A stretch of DNA of 64,000 nt from Bacteroidales bacterium (lineage in GTDB: Bacteria; Bacteroidota; Bacteroidia; Bacteroidales; GCA-2748055): the NCBI GenBank assembly GCA_029210725.1, contig JARGFM010000004.1:62001-126000 (forward strand). Reading direction: 5' to 3'. This document shows, in pieces, positions 1 to 8,245 of the stretch. How positions within the stretch are numbered: position 1 is the first letter of the stretch; every line of letters begins with the position of its first letter. The translations under genes were made by a program, and so were the position numbers. The notes beneath the pieces were generated by a model, which did not search any database, was not told the origin of the DNA, and saw only the letters and a list, made by a program, of their open reading frames with translations.

Positions 1-305
1 TCCAGGATCAGCTCACTGATAAAAACCCGGGGAGCCTCAGGATTCCCCGGAAGCTCATAGTGCCTGGCTCTCAATTTCTTCGCTTCAAAATGGTATTCGC
101 CGGCAGCCCGGTAACCTGCTTCGGTAAAAGGGCGGGCAATCACATCTATATGGACCCTGGGATCATCGAAGGTCCGGAAAGCCACATGGTCGTTGACGAC
201 TCTTTCTCCCTCTTTTACAAAAAGATCATGGATTTGCTGCACATGTGGATTTTCTCCTGCATATTGATCCCACAGGCGCATAAAAATAGTTTCTGTTTTC
301 ATCAT
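1..305 (-). CDS. DUF1338 family protein (partial, 3' end outside the window)
   Basis: The reverse strand reads an open frame of about 100 codons from an ATG at 305 to the window edge. The segment DHVAFRTFDDP, with an upstream RLWDQYAGENP, matches the N-terminal part of DUF1338. Members of that family characterised in other bacteria are 2-oxoadipate dioxygenase/decarboxylases (HglS type), iron enzymes of lysine breakdown. The His in DHVAFRTF is a likely metal ligand by family analogy. Tandem ATGs at 305 and 302, and another in-frame ATG at 314, leave the exact start open. The gene diverges from pta. The substrate here is unknown; the family call is fairly firm, the function is not. Confidence 0.72.
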   Translation of the reverse strand, partial: MMKTETIFMRLWDQYAGENPHVQQIHDLFVKEGERVVNDHVAFRTFDDPRVHIDVIARPFTEAGYRAAGEYHFEAKKLRARHYELPGNPEAPRVFISELIL

Positions 306-436
306 TTTCGGCATATTTATATGGATAACCATTCTGCTCTAAAAGTGTTGAAAAAGATGTTTTACCAGGATAGGACTATGCTTTTTTTAATTAACTTTAA
401 TGCCTGCATTCATATAACTCAAATTACTGATAATCA

Positions 437-1483
437 ATGGATTTAATTAATAGAATTAGGGATAAGGCCCGCCAGGATTGCCAGCGGATCGTGCTTCCGG
501 AAGGAAATGAAGAGAGAACAATTATGGCAGCAGATGCCATTATCAGGGAAAAACTCTGTTACATCTACCTGATTGCGGATCCCGAGCTGCTGGAGCAAAA
601 AGTGAAACAATACGGTCTGACAAATATTGAGAAGGCTACGATAATTAATCCCAAGGATCATCCTAAAAAACAGGCTTACACCGAGCTTCTTTACGAACTC
701 AGGAAATCCAAGGGAATGACGATGGAGGAGGCGGGCAGACTGGTGGAGGATCCGCTTTACCTGGGAACCCTGATGATCAAAGCCGGAGATGCCGATGGCG
801 AGGTTGCCGGAGCCTCCAATGCCACCAGCGATGTGTTGCGTCCTGCTTTTCAGATTGTTAAGACCTTGCCTGGTATCAGCATTGTTTCGGGAGCCTTTAT
901 CATGATCCTGCAGGACCGCTCCTTTGGAGAAGACGGGGTGCTCGTATTTGCCGATGGCGCCGTGCATCCGGATCCCGATGAAAAACAACTGGCTGAAATT
1001 GCCGTAGCTACAGCAGCCACCACGCGCTCCATCCTCGGTTTTGAACCCAGGATCGCCATGATCAGTTTTTCCACCAAAGGAAGTGCCAGTCACCCCATGG
1101 TTGACAAGGTGGCCAATGCAACCAGACTGGTCAGGGAGATGAATCCCTCGCTGATTATCGGCGGCGAAATGCAGGCCGACGCCGCTCTGGTTCCAGCCAT
1201 CGCTGCCAGCAAGGCACCTGACAGCCCCATCCAGGGCGACGCAAACGTATTGATCTTCCCCGACCTGAATGTGGGCAATACGGCCTATAAACTGGTTCAG
1301 CGACTGGCCAAAGCCGAAGCTATAGGTCCCGTTTTGCAAGGAATGGCTGCCCCCATCAATGATCTTTCCAGGGGCTGCTCCGTAAGCGATATCGTTAACC
1401 TGGTGGCCATTACCGCCAATCAGGCATCCGGAATAAAAAAATCAGAAATAGATTGTGAATCACAGAATTTAACAGACTTATAG
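437..1483 (+). CDS. pta: phosphate acetyltransferase
   Basis: Converts acetyl-CoA and phosphate to acetyl phosphate in the cytoplasm, the first step of acetate formation. The 348-residue protein is the short single-domain Pta form (PTA_PTB fold). It opens with [11 protein letters not shown] and [11 protein letters not shown], and carries the C-terminal [10 protein letters not shown] and [13 protein letters not shown] blocks typical of the family. The ATG at 437 follows an AT-rich leader of about 130 bases, and ackA starts two bases after the stop, so the two are surely co-transcribed. The paralog at 2779 is more divergent and is called Ptb. A large antisense frame (443-1339) is a codon-bias shadow. 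Confidence 0.93.
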   Translation: MDLINRIRDKARQDCQRIVLPEGNEERTIMAADAIIREKLCYIYLIADPELLEQKVKQYGLTNIEKATIINPKDHPKKQAYTELLYELRKSKGMTMEEAGRLVEDPLYLGTLMIKAGDADGEVAGASNATSDVLRPAFQIVKTLPGISIVSGAFIMILQDRSFGEDGVLVFADGAVHPDPDEKQLAEIAVATAATTRSILGFEPRIAMISFSTKGSASHPMVDKVANATRLVREMNPSLIIGGEMQADAALVPAIAASKAPDSPIQGDANVLIFPDLNVGNTAYKLVQRLAKAEAIGPVLQGMAAPINDLSRGCSVSDIVNLVAITANQASGIKKSEIDCESQNLTDL

Positions 1484-1485
1484 TC

Positions 1486-2694
1486 ATGATTATATTAGTA
1501 TTAAACTGCGGGAGCTCATCCATTAAGTACCAGTTATTCAATATAGGTGAAAGGGAGGAGGTTCTCGCCAAAGGGATCGTGGAACGGATCGGGTTTACCG
1601 ATGCGGTGATCACTCATAAACCCACGGAGAAAACAAAGCACAAGCAGATACTTCCCATCATGGACCATAGCACGGGAATCAATCTGGTCATGGCTGCCCT
1701 GGTGGATACCGAACACGGGGTAATAAAAAACGTGGAGGAAATTTCCGCAGTGGGACACCGGGTGGTACAGGGTGGAGAGAAATACAAAGAAAGTGTGCTG
1801 ATTACCAAGGAGGTAATCCAGGATATTGAAGCCTGTATTGATCTGGCACCCCTGCATAATCCGGCCAACCTGAAGGGAATCATCTCCGTGGACGCCCTGC
1901 TGCCCGGAATCCCCCAGATCGCCGTATTTGACACTTCTTTTCACCAGAGCATGCCGCCTCATGCCTATATGTACGCCATCCCGCGCGAGTATTATGAAAA
2001 ATACGGGGTCCGGAAGTACGGCTACCATGGGACCAGCCACAAATTTGTATTCAAACAGGCCAGTAATATCCTTGGCAGGGATACCCGCGAGATGAAAGTG
2101 GTTTCCTGTCACCTGGGGAACGGTGCTTCGGTAACAGCCATTGAACATGGAAGATCCCTGGATACTTCCATGGGATTCACTCCGGTGGACGGACTGATCA
2201 TGGGCACCCGCACCGGCGACATTGATCCCGGTGTACTGCTCTTTCTGGCCGATAAGGAGCACCTGAGCCTGAAGGGGATCAGCAACCTGATCAACAAGCG
2301 CAGCGGCATGATGGGGATTTCCGAAATCTCATCCGATATGCGCGACCTGGAGCTGGCCTATTATGAAGGAAACGAGCGCGCCAACCTGGCCCTGACCATG
2401 TATGCCTACCGGGTCAAGAAATTCATCGGTGCCTACGCGGCTATTATGAACGGGCTCGACCTGGTGATCTTTACCGGAGGTATCGGAGAAAACGATTTTA
2501 ATATCCGGCGCATGATACTTCAGAATATGGAGTACCTGGGGCTCGATTTTGACGAGCCCGGGAACCATGGGGTAAAGGGAGAGGATAAAATTATCTCCAA
2601 ACCCGATTCAAAGGTGACTGCCATGGTGTTAAGAACCAATGAAGAGCTGGTTATAGCCACTGATACCTTTAAGATTCTGGAGAAGTGTTGCTAA
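1486..2694 (+). CDS. ackA: acetate kinase
   Basis: Transfers the phosphate of acetyl phosphate to ADP, yielding acetate and ATP. The 402-residue length is normal. The N-terminal VLNCGSSSIKYQLF phosphate-binding loop, AVFDTSFHQSMP, the HLGNGAS block, GTRTGDIDPG and the C-terminal FTGGIGEND are all visible, covering both halves of the ASKHA fold. It begins two bases after pta, and a strong intrinsic terminator lies 25 bases after its stop, which closes the pta-ackA unit. Confidence 0.96.
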   Translation: MIILVLNCGSSSIKYQLFNIGEREEVLAKGIVERIGFTDAVITHKPTEKTKHKQILPIMDHSTGINLVMAALVDTEHGVIKNVEEISAVGHRVVQGGEKYKESVLITKEVIQDIEACIDLAPLHNPANLKGIISVDALLPGIPQIAVFDTSFHQSMPPHAYMYAIPREYYEKYGVRKYGYHGTSHKFVFKQASNILGRDTREMKVVSCHLGNGASVTAIEHGRSLDTSMGFTPVDGLIMGTRTGDIDPGVLLFLADKEHLSLKGISNLINKRSGMMGISEISSDMRDLELAYYEGNERANLALTMYAYRVKKFIGAYAAIMNGLDLVIFTGGIGENDFNIRRMILQNMEYLGLDFDEPGNHGVKGEDKIISKPDSKVTAMVLRTNEELVIATDTFKILEKCC

Positions 2695-2718
2695 GGACAC
2701 AAATGTGTTGAATATCAT

Positions 2719-2760
2719 AAAGAAATGCCCGGTTTACACCGGGTATTTCTTTTTCTTTGT
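2719..2760 (+). terminator. intrinsic terminator after ackA
   Basis: The arms AAAGAAATGCCCGGT (2719-2733) and ACCGGGTATTTCTTT (2738-2752) form a 15-bp stem with a single G-U wobble and a 4-base loop, followed by a T-rich tract. It separates pta-ackA from ptb-buk and shows that an in-frame ATG at 2725 cannot be the ptb start. Confidence 0.88.
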
Positions 2761-2778
2761 CATGGAAAAATTAAGAAT

Positions 2779-3708
2779 ATGCTGACAGAACTTTCTCAAT
2801 TGCGCGACCTGCTGGACAGAAGCCACAAACCCAAGAAACTGGTACTGGCCGCCTCTGAAGATGCTCACTCCCTGAATGCGGTAGTGAATGCTGCCCTGGA
2901 AAAGATCATTCGCCCCATACTGGTCGGAGACCGGGAGAAAACCTATGGAATGGCAGAGATCCTGAATCTGGATATCAGCAAGTTTGATTTTATAGAGGCA
3001 GCCAGCCCTCTGGAGGCCATTGCCACTTCCGTAAAAATGGTTCATGATAAGAAGGCGGATGTACTGATGAAGGGAAAGGTAGGTACTTCCGATATGATGA
3101 GCTGTGTGCTGAACAGGGATTATGGGCTAAGAACCGGAAAACTCCTCTCCCATTTTGCCTATTTCGAGGTGGAAACCTATCACAAGCTGATTGCGGTGAC
3201 CGATGTGGCTATGAATATCGCTCCCAATCTGGCAGAAAAGATCCAGATTCTGAACAACTCCGTAAAAGTCCTGAATAACCTGGGCATAGCAAGGCCTAAA
3301 GTGGCTGTCCTTGGAGCTGTTGAGAAGGTCAATACCGAAATGAGCGCTACGATGGATGCTGCACTGCTCTCGAAAATGAACCAAAGGGATCAGATTCTTA
3401 ATTGCATTGTGGACGGTCCACTGGCCTTTGATAATGCGGTCTCTGTGGAGAGTGCCAGGCACAAAGAGATCAAAAGCGATGTGGCCGGAGATACAGATCT
3501 CTTATTGATGCCAGATATAGAAGTGGGGAATGTTCTATACAAATCACTGGTGTTTTTTGCCAAAGCCAAGGTAGCTTCCATGATTGTGGGTGCGGCAGCT
3601 CCCATCGTACTCACTTCCAGATCCGATTCTGAGCAGGCAAAATTCGATTCCATCCTCCTGGCGGCAGTAGCTGCCGAAAACTCAGGAAGCAAGGGAAAAC
3701 AGGACTAA
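2779..3708 (+). CDS. ptb: phosphate butyryltransferase (PTA_PTB family)
   Basis: Predicted to convert butyryl-CoA (or branched acyl-CoA) and phosphate to the acyl phosphate. The 309-residue protein starting MLTELSQL has the VLMKGKVGTSDMM block, LLSHFAYFEV, and a C-terminal LLMPDIEVGNVLYKS similar to Pta. The length and the immediately downstream butyrate kinase favour Ptb over Pta. The start at 2779 was chosen because the upstream in-frame ATG at 2725 lies inside the terminator stem. The buk gene follows after 13 bases. Substrate range (butyrate, isobutyrate, isovalerate) cannot be read from sequence. Confidence 0.87.
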   Translation: MLTELSQLRDLLDRSHKPKKLVLAASEDAHSLNAVVNAALEKIIRPILVGDREKTYGMAEILNLDISKFDFIEAASPLEAIATSVKMVHDKKADVLMKGKVGTSDMMSCVLNRDYGLRTGKLLSHFAYFEVETYHKLIAVTDVAMNIAPNLAEKIQILNNSVKVLNNLGIARPKVAVLGAVEKVNTEMSATMDAALLSKMNQRDQILNCIVDGPLAFDNAVSVESARHKEIKSDVAGDTDLLLMPDIEVGNVLYKSLVFFAKAKVASMIVGAAAPIVLTSRSDSEQAKFDSILLAAVAAENSGSKGKQD

Positions 3709-3721
3709 AAACAGTCTTAAA

Positions 3722-4816
3722 ATGGATATCTCTTACATACTGGTTGTCAACCCGGGCGCAACTTCCACGAAAATTGCGGTTTACAGGGACAACAAATCGG
3801 TTTTTCTTAAAACCATTCGTCACGATACGGGCGAACTCGATGCCTTCAGTAAAACCAGCGATCAGCTGGAATTCAGGCTTAATCTGGTGCTTTCCGAAGT
3901 GAAGGCAAACCATATCCCCTTCGACCAGGTAGGTATTATTATCGCCAGGGGAGGATTGATCCACCCGATTGAATCGGGTGTATATGAAGTGAACCAGGCC
4001 ATGATCCGGGATCTGGAGGCCGGGGTCATGGGAGACCATGCCAGTAATCTGGGTGGATTAATTGCCCACCGCTTACTTCAGACCTTTACCGGAGCCGGGG
4101 CCTTTATAGCCGATCCGGTGGTGGTGGATGAACTCCAGGATGTGGCCCGTATTTCCGGTCACCCCGAGTTTCAGAGAATATCCATCTTCCATGCCCTGAA
4201 CCAGAAATCGGTTGCCCGCACCTATGCCCAGTCCAGGGGGTTGGAATATGAGGACCTCAACCTGGTCATTGCCCACCTGGGGAGCGGTATCTCAGTTGGA
4301 GCCCATCAGAAAGGCCGGGTAATAGATGTGAACAACGCTCTGGATGGTGAAGGCCCCTTCGGTCCGGAGCGGTCCGGCACGCTGCCGGCCGGAGCACTGG
4401 CCAAGTATTGCCTGGAAAAGGAGGTGAGCTGGCCGGATGTAAAAAAGATGCTGACCGGAGAAGGCGGCCTTTTTGCCTACCTGGGTCACAAGGATGCCCA
4501 GAAGGTGGAGAAAGGTGCCCGGGAAGGTGATCTCCGGTCCATGCTGCTTCAGGAAGCCATGGCCTATCAGATCAGCAAGGAGATTGGTGCCATGGCCACC
4601 GTCCTGAACGGTCAGCTCGATGCCATCCTGATCACGGGAGGTATCGCCCATAACCCGGATCTGACAGGTCAGATTAAACAGCGGGTTGGATTTATTGCTC
4701 CGGTATTCATTTATCCCGGGGAAGATGAGATGAGGGCCCTGGCACAGAACGGTGCACTTTTGCTCAGTGGAAAGATGCGTGCGCGGAACTACACGGCAAA
4801 AAAAGAGCATTCATGA
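3722..4816 (+). CDS. buk: butyrate kinase
   Basis: Makes ATP from butyryl phosphate or another acyl phosphate; cytoplasmic, partner of ptb. The 364 residues match the family. VVNPGATSTKIAVY is the N-terminal phosphate loop, VIAHLGSGISVGAH the central block, DGEGPFGPERSGTLP is characteristic of Buk rather than AckA, and ILITGGIAHN closes the nucleotide site. It overlaps the next gene by four bases (ATGA). No butyryl-CoA synthesis genes are in the window, so branched-chain acids from amino acid breakdown are an equally good substrate guess. Confidence 0.92.
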   Translation: MDISYILVVNPGATSTKIAVYRDNKSVFLKTIRHDTGELDAFSKTSDQLEFRLNLVLSEVKANHIPFDQVGIIIARGGLIHPIESGVYEVNQAMIRDLEAGVMGDHASNLGGLIAHRLLQTFTGAGAFIADPVVVDELQDVARISGHPEFQRISIFHALNQKSVARTYAQSRGLEYEDLNLVIAHLGSGISVGAHQKGRVIDVNNALDGEGPFGPERSGTLPAGALAKYCLEKEVSWPDVKKMLTGEGGLFAYLGHKDAQKVEKGAREGDLRSMLLQEAMAYQISKEIGAMATVLNGQLDAILITGGIAHNPDLTGQIKQRVGFIAPVFIYPGEDEMRALAQNGALLLSGKMRARNYTAKKEHS

Positions 4817-5385
4817 AAAAATTCGCACTGCTGCTATTTCTGGCTGCTCTGACTTTTGCATCCAGGGCACAGGAGGATGCGACCGGCAGAAAAGGGAAAT
4901 TTTTCCTGGTTCCGGAGCTATGGCTCTCTTTCGGGACTACCACTTATATCGAAGTGGCGCCGATGCTGGGCTACCATGTGCTGGATCGCCTGGCTGTGGG
5001 CCTTGGTCCCCACTATTTCTATCAGTCGCAGAAGGCCTCCCCGGGCTTTCCCTTTGCCTATAAGACGCACTCATACGGGCTTAAAGGCTTTGCCCGGTTC
5101 TCCCTCCTTACAAATGCTGAGGAGTGGCTGCCCATAAAACTCTTCAGTGAACTGTTTGTGCATGCAGAATATGAAGTGCTAAGCCTGGAAAAGCAATACT
5201 ATGTTCCTCCCTATACGGATGAGGGACGGTTTATTTACCGGGGACTTTTACTGGGGGGAGGACTCTCACAGCGGGTAGGTATTTACAATACCGTCTCCTT
5301 TACTATACTCTGGGATATTAATGAATCGGTCATCTCACCCTATTCCAACCCGGTTTTCCGGGTCGGATTTAACTCCTATTTCTAA
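4813..5385 (+). CDS. predicted outer-membrane beta-barrel protein
   Basis: Not assigned to a named family. The 190-residue product starts with a clear signal peptide (MKKFALLLFLAALTFASRAQ), followed by alternating hydrophobic and aromatic segments and a C-terminal aromatic residue (GFNSYF), the pattern of small outer-membrane barrels. The start overlaps the buk stop (ATGA) and its stop overlaps the start of the antiporter gene (TAATG), so translation is probably coupled along buk, this gene and the antiporter. Nothing in the sequence points to a ligand. Confidence 0.7.
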   Translation: MKKFALLLFLAALTFASRAQEDATGRKGKFFLVPELWLSFGTTTYIEVAPMLGYHVLDRLAVGLGPHYFYQSQKASPGFPFAYKTHSYGLKGFARFSLLTNAEEWLPIKLFSELFVHAEYEVLSLEKQYYVPPYTDEGRFIYRGLLLGGGLSQRVGIYNTVSFTILWDINESVISPYSNPVFRVGFNSYF

Positions 5386-6617
5386 TGGAACACTTTGATT
5401 CGAACGGACTGGTCATTATCGGGTCCCTGATTATTATTATCTCCTATCTCTTTAACCTGGTAGCCAGCCGCTTCAGCATCCCCAGCGTACTCCTGCTGAT
5501 CATCCTGGGAGTAATCATGAAACTCGTGGTATCGGCAACCGGCATTAAAACCCCGGATCTCACCGGTATTCTCGAGGTTCTGGGTATCATCGGTTTAATT
5601 ATGATCGTTTTGGAGGCCTCTCTGGACCTGGAACTGGAAAAGGAGAAGCGAAAGGTGATCTCCAGGGCCTTCTTCACTTCCCTGGTCACCCTGCTGCTCT
5701 CGGCCATACTTATTGGTCTGGTGATGACGGTCTACCTGAAGGTGGACATGACCACCGGCCTGCTCTATGCCGTTCCTCTCTCCATCATGAGCTCGGCCAT
5801 CATTATCCCCAGCGTTTCGGCGCTCCATAGCAGCAAGCGGGAGTTCATGATCTATGAAAGTACCTTTTCAGATATCCTGGGCATTATGCTGTTCTATTTT
5901 CTGATCAGCAGCATGAAGGCAGAAAGTATTGGTCAAATGAGCCTGGAAGTGCTGCTGAACCTGAGCCTGACTGCCCTGGTCTCCATAGCTGCCAGTTATT
6001 TCCTGATCTTTCTCTTTCAGAAGGTCCGCACGGAGCTCAAGCTTTTTCTTTTAATTGCGGTATTGATTCTTTTGTATGCAATCAGTAAAGCATTCCATCT
6101 CTCCAGCCTGCTGATCATCCTGGTTTTTGGACTGATCCTTTCCAACCGCCATATTTTCTTTCCCGGAAAAATGAGCCGGTATCTGAACGAGGAGCAGATG
6201 ATCACCATTTTTAAGAATTTCAAAATGATCACCCTGGAATCCTCCTTTGTGGTGAGGACCTTCTTCTTCGTCATCTTTGGTTTTACCATCGTGTTGACCA
6301 GTCTGCTGAATCTGAAGGTCTGGCTGGTCAGCATATTGATCCTGGGCATCCTTTTCGGCATTCGTTTTATATGGTTCAGGCTGGTCTTCCGGAAAAATAT
6401 CTTCCCCGATATCTGGATGGCCCCCAGGGGCTTAATCACCATCCTGCTTTTTTACTCCATTCCCGAAACACTGGCCGTAAAGGAATTTAATGAGGGAATC
6501 CTCCTGCTGGTCATTCTCGCATCCAGCCTTCTTATGGCAGTCTCCCTGATCAGATACCGGAAAAGCGGACTGAAGGAGACAGAATTCGAGGTGAAAGATA
6601 CGCTGGTGGAAGAATAA
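5385..6617 (+). CDS. cation:proton antiporter (CPA family)
   Basis: Inner-membrane antiporter of 410 residues with about a dozen hydrophobic helices from residue 8 on. The start NGLVIIGSLIIIISYLFNLVASRF and the later helices LGIIGLIMIVLEASLDLEL and SIMSSAIIIPSVSAL fit the Na+/H+ exchanger fold of the NhaP/CPA type. A short charged tail (about 20 residues) ends the protein; no TrkA domain is present. The ion is not predictable. Its start codon overlaps the upstream stop. Coupling to the fermentation genes would suit pH control during acid production (inference). Confidence 0.82.
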   Translation: MEHFDSNGLVIIGSLIIIISYLFNLVASRFSIPSVLLLIILGVIMKLVVSATGIKTPDLTGILEVLGIIGLIMIVLEASLDLELEKEKRKVISRAFFTSLVTLLLSAILIGLVMTVYLKVDMTTGLLYAVPLSIMSSAIIIPSVSALHSSKREFMIYESTFSDILGIMLFYFLISSMKAESIGQMSLEVLLNLSLTALVSIAASYFLIFLFQKVRTELKLFLLIAVLILLYAISKAFHLSSLLIILVFGLILSNRHIFFPGKMSRYLNEEQMITIFKNFKMITLESSFVVRTFFFVIFGFTIVLTSLLNLKVWLVSILILGILFGIRFIWFRLVFRKNIFPDIWMAPRGLITILLFYSIPETLAVKEFNEGILLLVILASSLLMAVSLIRYRKSGLKETEFEVKDTLVEE

Positions 6618-6712
6618 TTTAAATAGTTGTTAAATAGATCCGGAGGGCTGCCGTTTCACTTCATAAAAAGAGAAATAATTCCTTTCTTTGCTTCTTCAAA
6701 AAATAAGAGAAC

Positions 6713-7306
6713 ATGATTGCTGAAAAAAATAGTGTTGTTTCTATTGTGTATGAACTCCGTGCAGGTTCAAAAGAGGGTGAAGTGGTGGAGTCGCTCAACA
6801 ACGATAATCCGCTTACTTTTCTTTTCGGAACGGGCGGATTGCTCCCCAAGTTTGAAGAACAACTGAATGGCCTGAAAACCGGAGATAGCTTCGAATTTCT
6901 GCTGAACAGCGAGGATGCTTACGGACCGGTGGTTGAAAATGCCATCGTGCATGTGCCCCAGTCGGTATTCGAAATTGACGGCCAAATCGATGAAAATTTG
7001 ATAAAGATCGGGAGTATGGTTCCCATGATGGATGCTGAAGGAAGGCGCCTGAACGGAAAAGTGATTGCCATTGAAGGCGACGCCGTCAGGATGGATTTCA
7101 ACCACCCCATGGCAGGAAATGATCTCTTTTTCAAAGGAGAGGTAACCGACATACGCAGTGCTACCGAGGAAGAGCTCTCACATGGTCATATTCATGCCGG
7201 CGGAGCTTGTGGTTGCGGCGGAAACGGTGAAAGTTCCTGCGAGGACGGCAACTGTGAGGATAAAGGTTCCTGCAGCGACGATGGCGGCCACGGATGCGGG
7301 TGCTAA
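6713..7306 (+). CDS. slyD: FKBP-type peptidyl-prolyl isomerase, SlyD-like
   Basis: Cytoplasmic prolyl isomerase and chaperone of 197 residues. The FKBP part has FLFGTGGLLPKFEEQLNGL and GDSFEFLLNSEDAYGP, then an insert-in-flap region, MDFNHPMAGNDLFF and EVTDIRSAT. After about residue 150 the protein ends in a tail rich in Cys, His, Gly and acidic residues (HGHIHAGGACGCGG up to HGCGC), as in SlyD, where it binds nickel and other metals. The gene is monocistronic and converges on the amidase gene with a 4-base gap. Confidence 0.92.
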   Translation: MIAEKNSVVSIVYELRAGSKEGEVVESLNNDNPLTFLFGTGGLLPKFEEQLNGLKTGDSFEFLLNSEDAYGPVVENAIVHVPQSVFEIDGQIDENLIKIGSMVPMMDAEGRRLNGKVIAIEGDAVRMDFNHPMAGNDLFFKGEVTDIRSATEEELSHGHIHAGGACGCGGNGESSCEDGNCEDKGSCSDDGGHGCGC

Positions 7307-7310
7307 GGCA

Positions 7311-8099
7311 TTACTGCTTCCAGCCGGGTTCAAAGTGATCCGCATCTTTCCACGCCGGGAATTTCTTTCTGAAATTCCTGAGTTTTTCCAGATTGAGTTC
7401 TGAGTATCCCAGTCCGGATGCAGCATTCATCCGGAGCATCTCCCCTCCCATGGGGTTTATGGAGCAGCTGCCCCCCAGGGACGGGATTCCTGTTCCATCG
7501 GTACCAACCCGGTTGACGCCCAGAAGATAACTCTGGTTCTCCATGGCCCGGGCCCTGCAAAGAGTCTCCCAGACCGGATGACGGGTGGCCGGCCAGTTGG
7601 CTACATAAAGCATCACATCATAATCGCCCCGGTTCCTGCTGAATACCGGGAAACGCAGATCGTAACATATCTGTGGCAGAATCCGGAAGGCACCCAGCCT
7701 GAAGATCTTTCGCTCTTCTCCCCGACTGAAGTTCTCCTTTTCCCCTCCCGGACGGAAGAGATGTCGTTTATCGTAAAAACCCTGGATTCCATCCGGTGAA
7801 ACCCACAGCAGACGATTATAGATCCGTCCGTCCTTTTCCCTGAATATCAGACTTCCGGACATATGGCACTGCTTTTCCCTGGCCATCCGCAGCAACCACC
7901 GGACGGCTTTCCCATCCTCCCCTTCCGCCAGTTGTACCGAGCGCATGGTAAAGCCCGTTGAGAACGTCTCAGGAAAAACCACCAGGCCAGTATCCTTTTC
8001 AAGCGTTTCCAGCATCCCTTCCATCAAATGCAGATTGGCTTCAATATTTTCCCAGACCAAATCTGCCTGTACCAGGCATACCTTTAATTGCTCCTTCAT
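7311..8099 (-). CDS. nitrilase-family amidohydrolase (omega-amidase-like)
   Basis: Carbon-nitrogen hydrolase of 262 residues. The catalytic triad is visible as Glu44 in VVFPETFSTGF, Lys111 in GFYDKRHLF and Cys145 in ILPQICYDLRFP. These contexts, especially FPETFSTGF and ICYDLRFP, resemble YafV/Nit2 omega-amidases, which hydrolyse alpha-ketoglutaramate or alpha-ketosuccinamate from glutamine or methionine salvage. The gene stands alone, between convergent slyD and the divergent phosphate transporter. The exact amide substrate is inferred from family only. Confidence 0.86.
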   Translation of the reverse strand: MKEQLKVCLVQADLVWENIEANLHLMEGMLETLEKDTGLVVFPETFSTGFTMRSVQLAEGEDGKAVRWLLRMAREKQCHMSGSLIFREKDGRIYNRLLWVSPDGIQGFYDKRHLFRPGGEKENFSRGEERKIFRLGAFRILPQICYDLRFPVFSRNRGDYDVMLYVANWPATRHPVWETLCRARAMENQSYLLGVNRVGTDGTGIPSLGGSCSINPMGGEMLRMNAASGLGYSELNLEKLRNFRKKFPAWKDADHFEPGWKQ

Positions 8100-8245
8100 C
8101 TTTGTATCCTTCCAACAGAACCTAAAAGTAATCGATTTTTTATACTTTTACATTTCGTATCATGCGGACATGAACTTAATATTAATTTAACATACCTTTT
8201 TCATTTTAACTCTATTTTTGGCTGGGAATCTAACAACTACTTTTC

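Noticed and set aside
443-1339. Long open frame antisense to pta (298 codons)
   Set aside because: It lies wholly inside a certain gene, has no family features and reflects codon bias of the sense strand.
2725-2778. Upstream in-frame start for ptb
   Set aside because: The ATG at 2725 is within the left arm of the terminator hairpin, and the added residues do not match the family.
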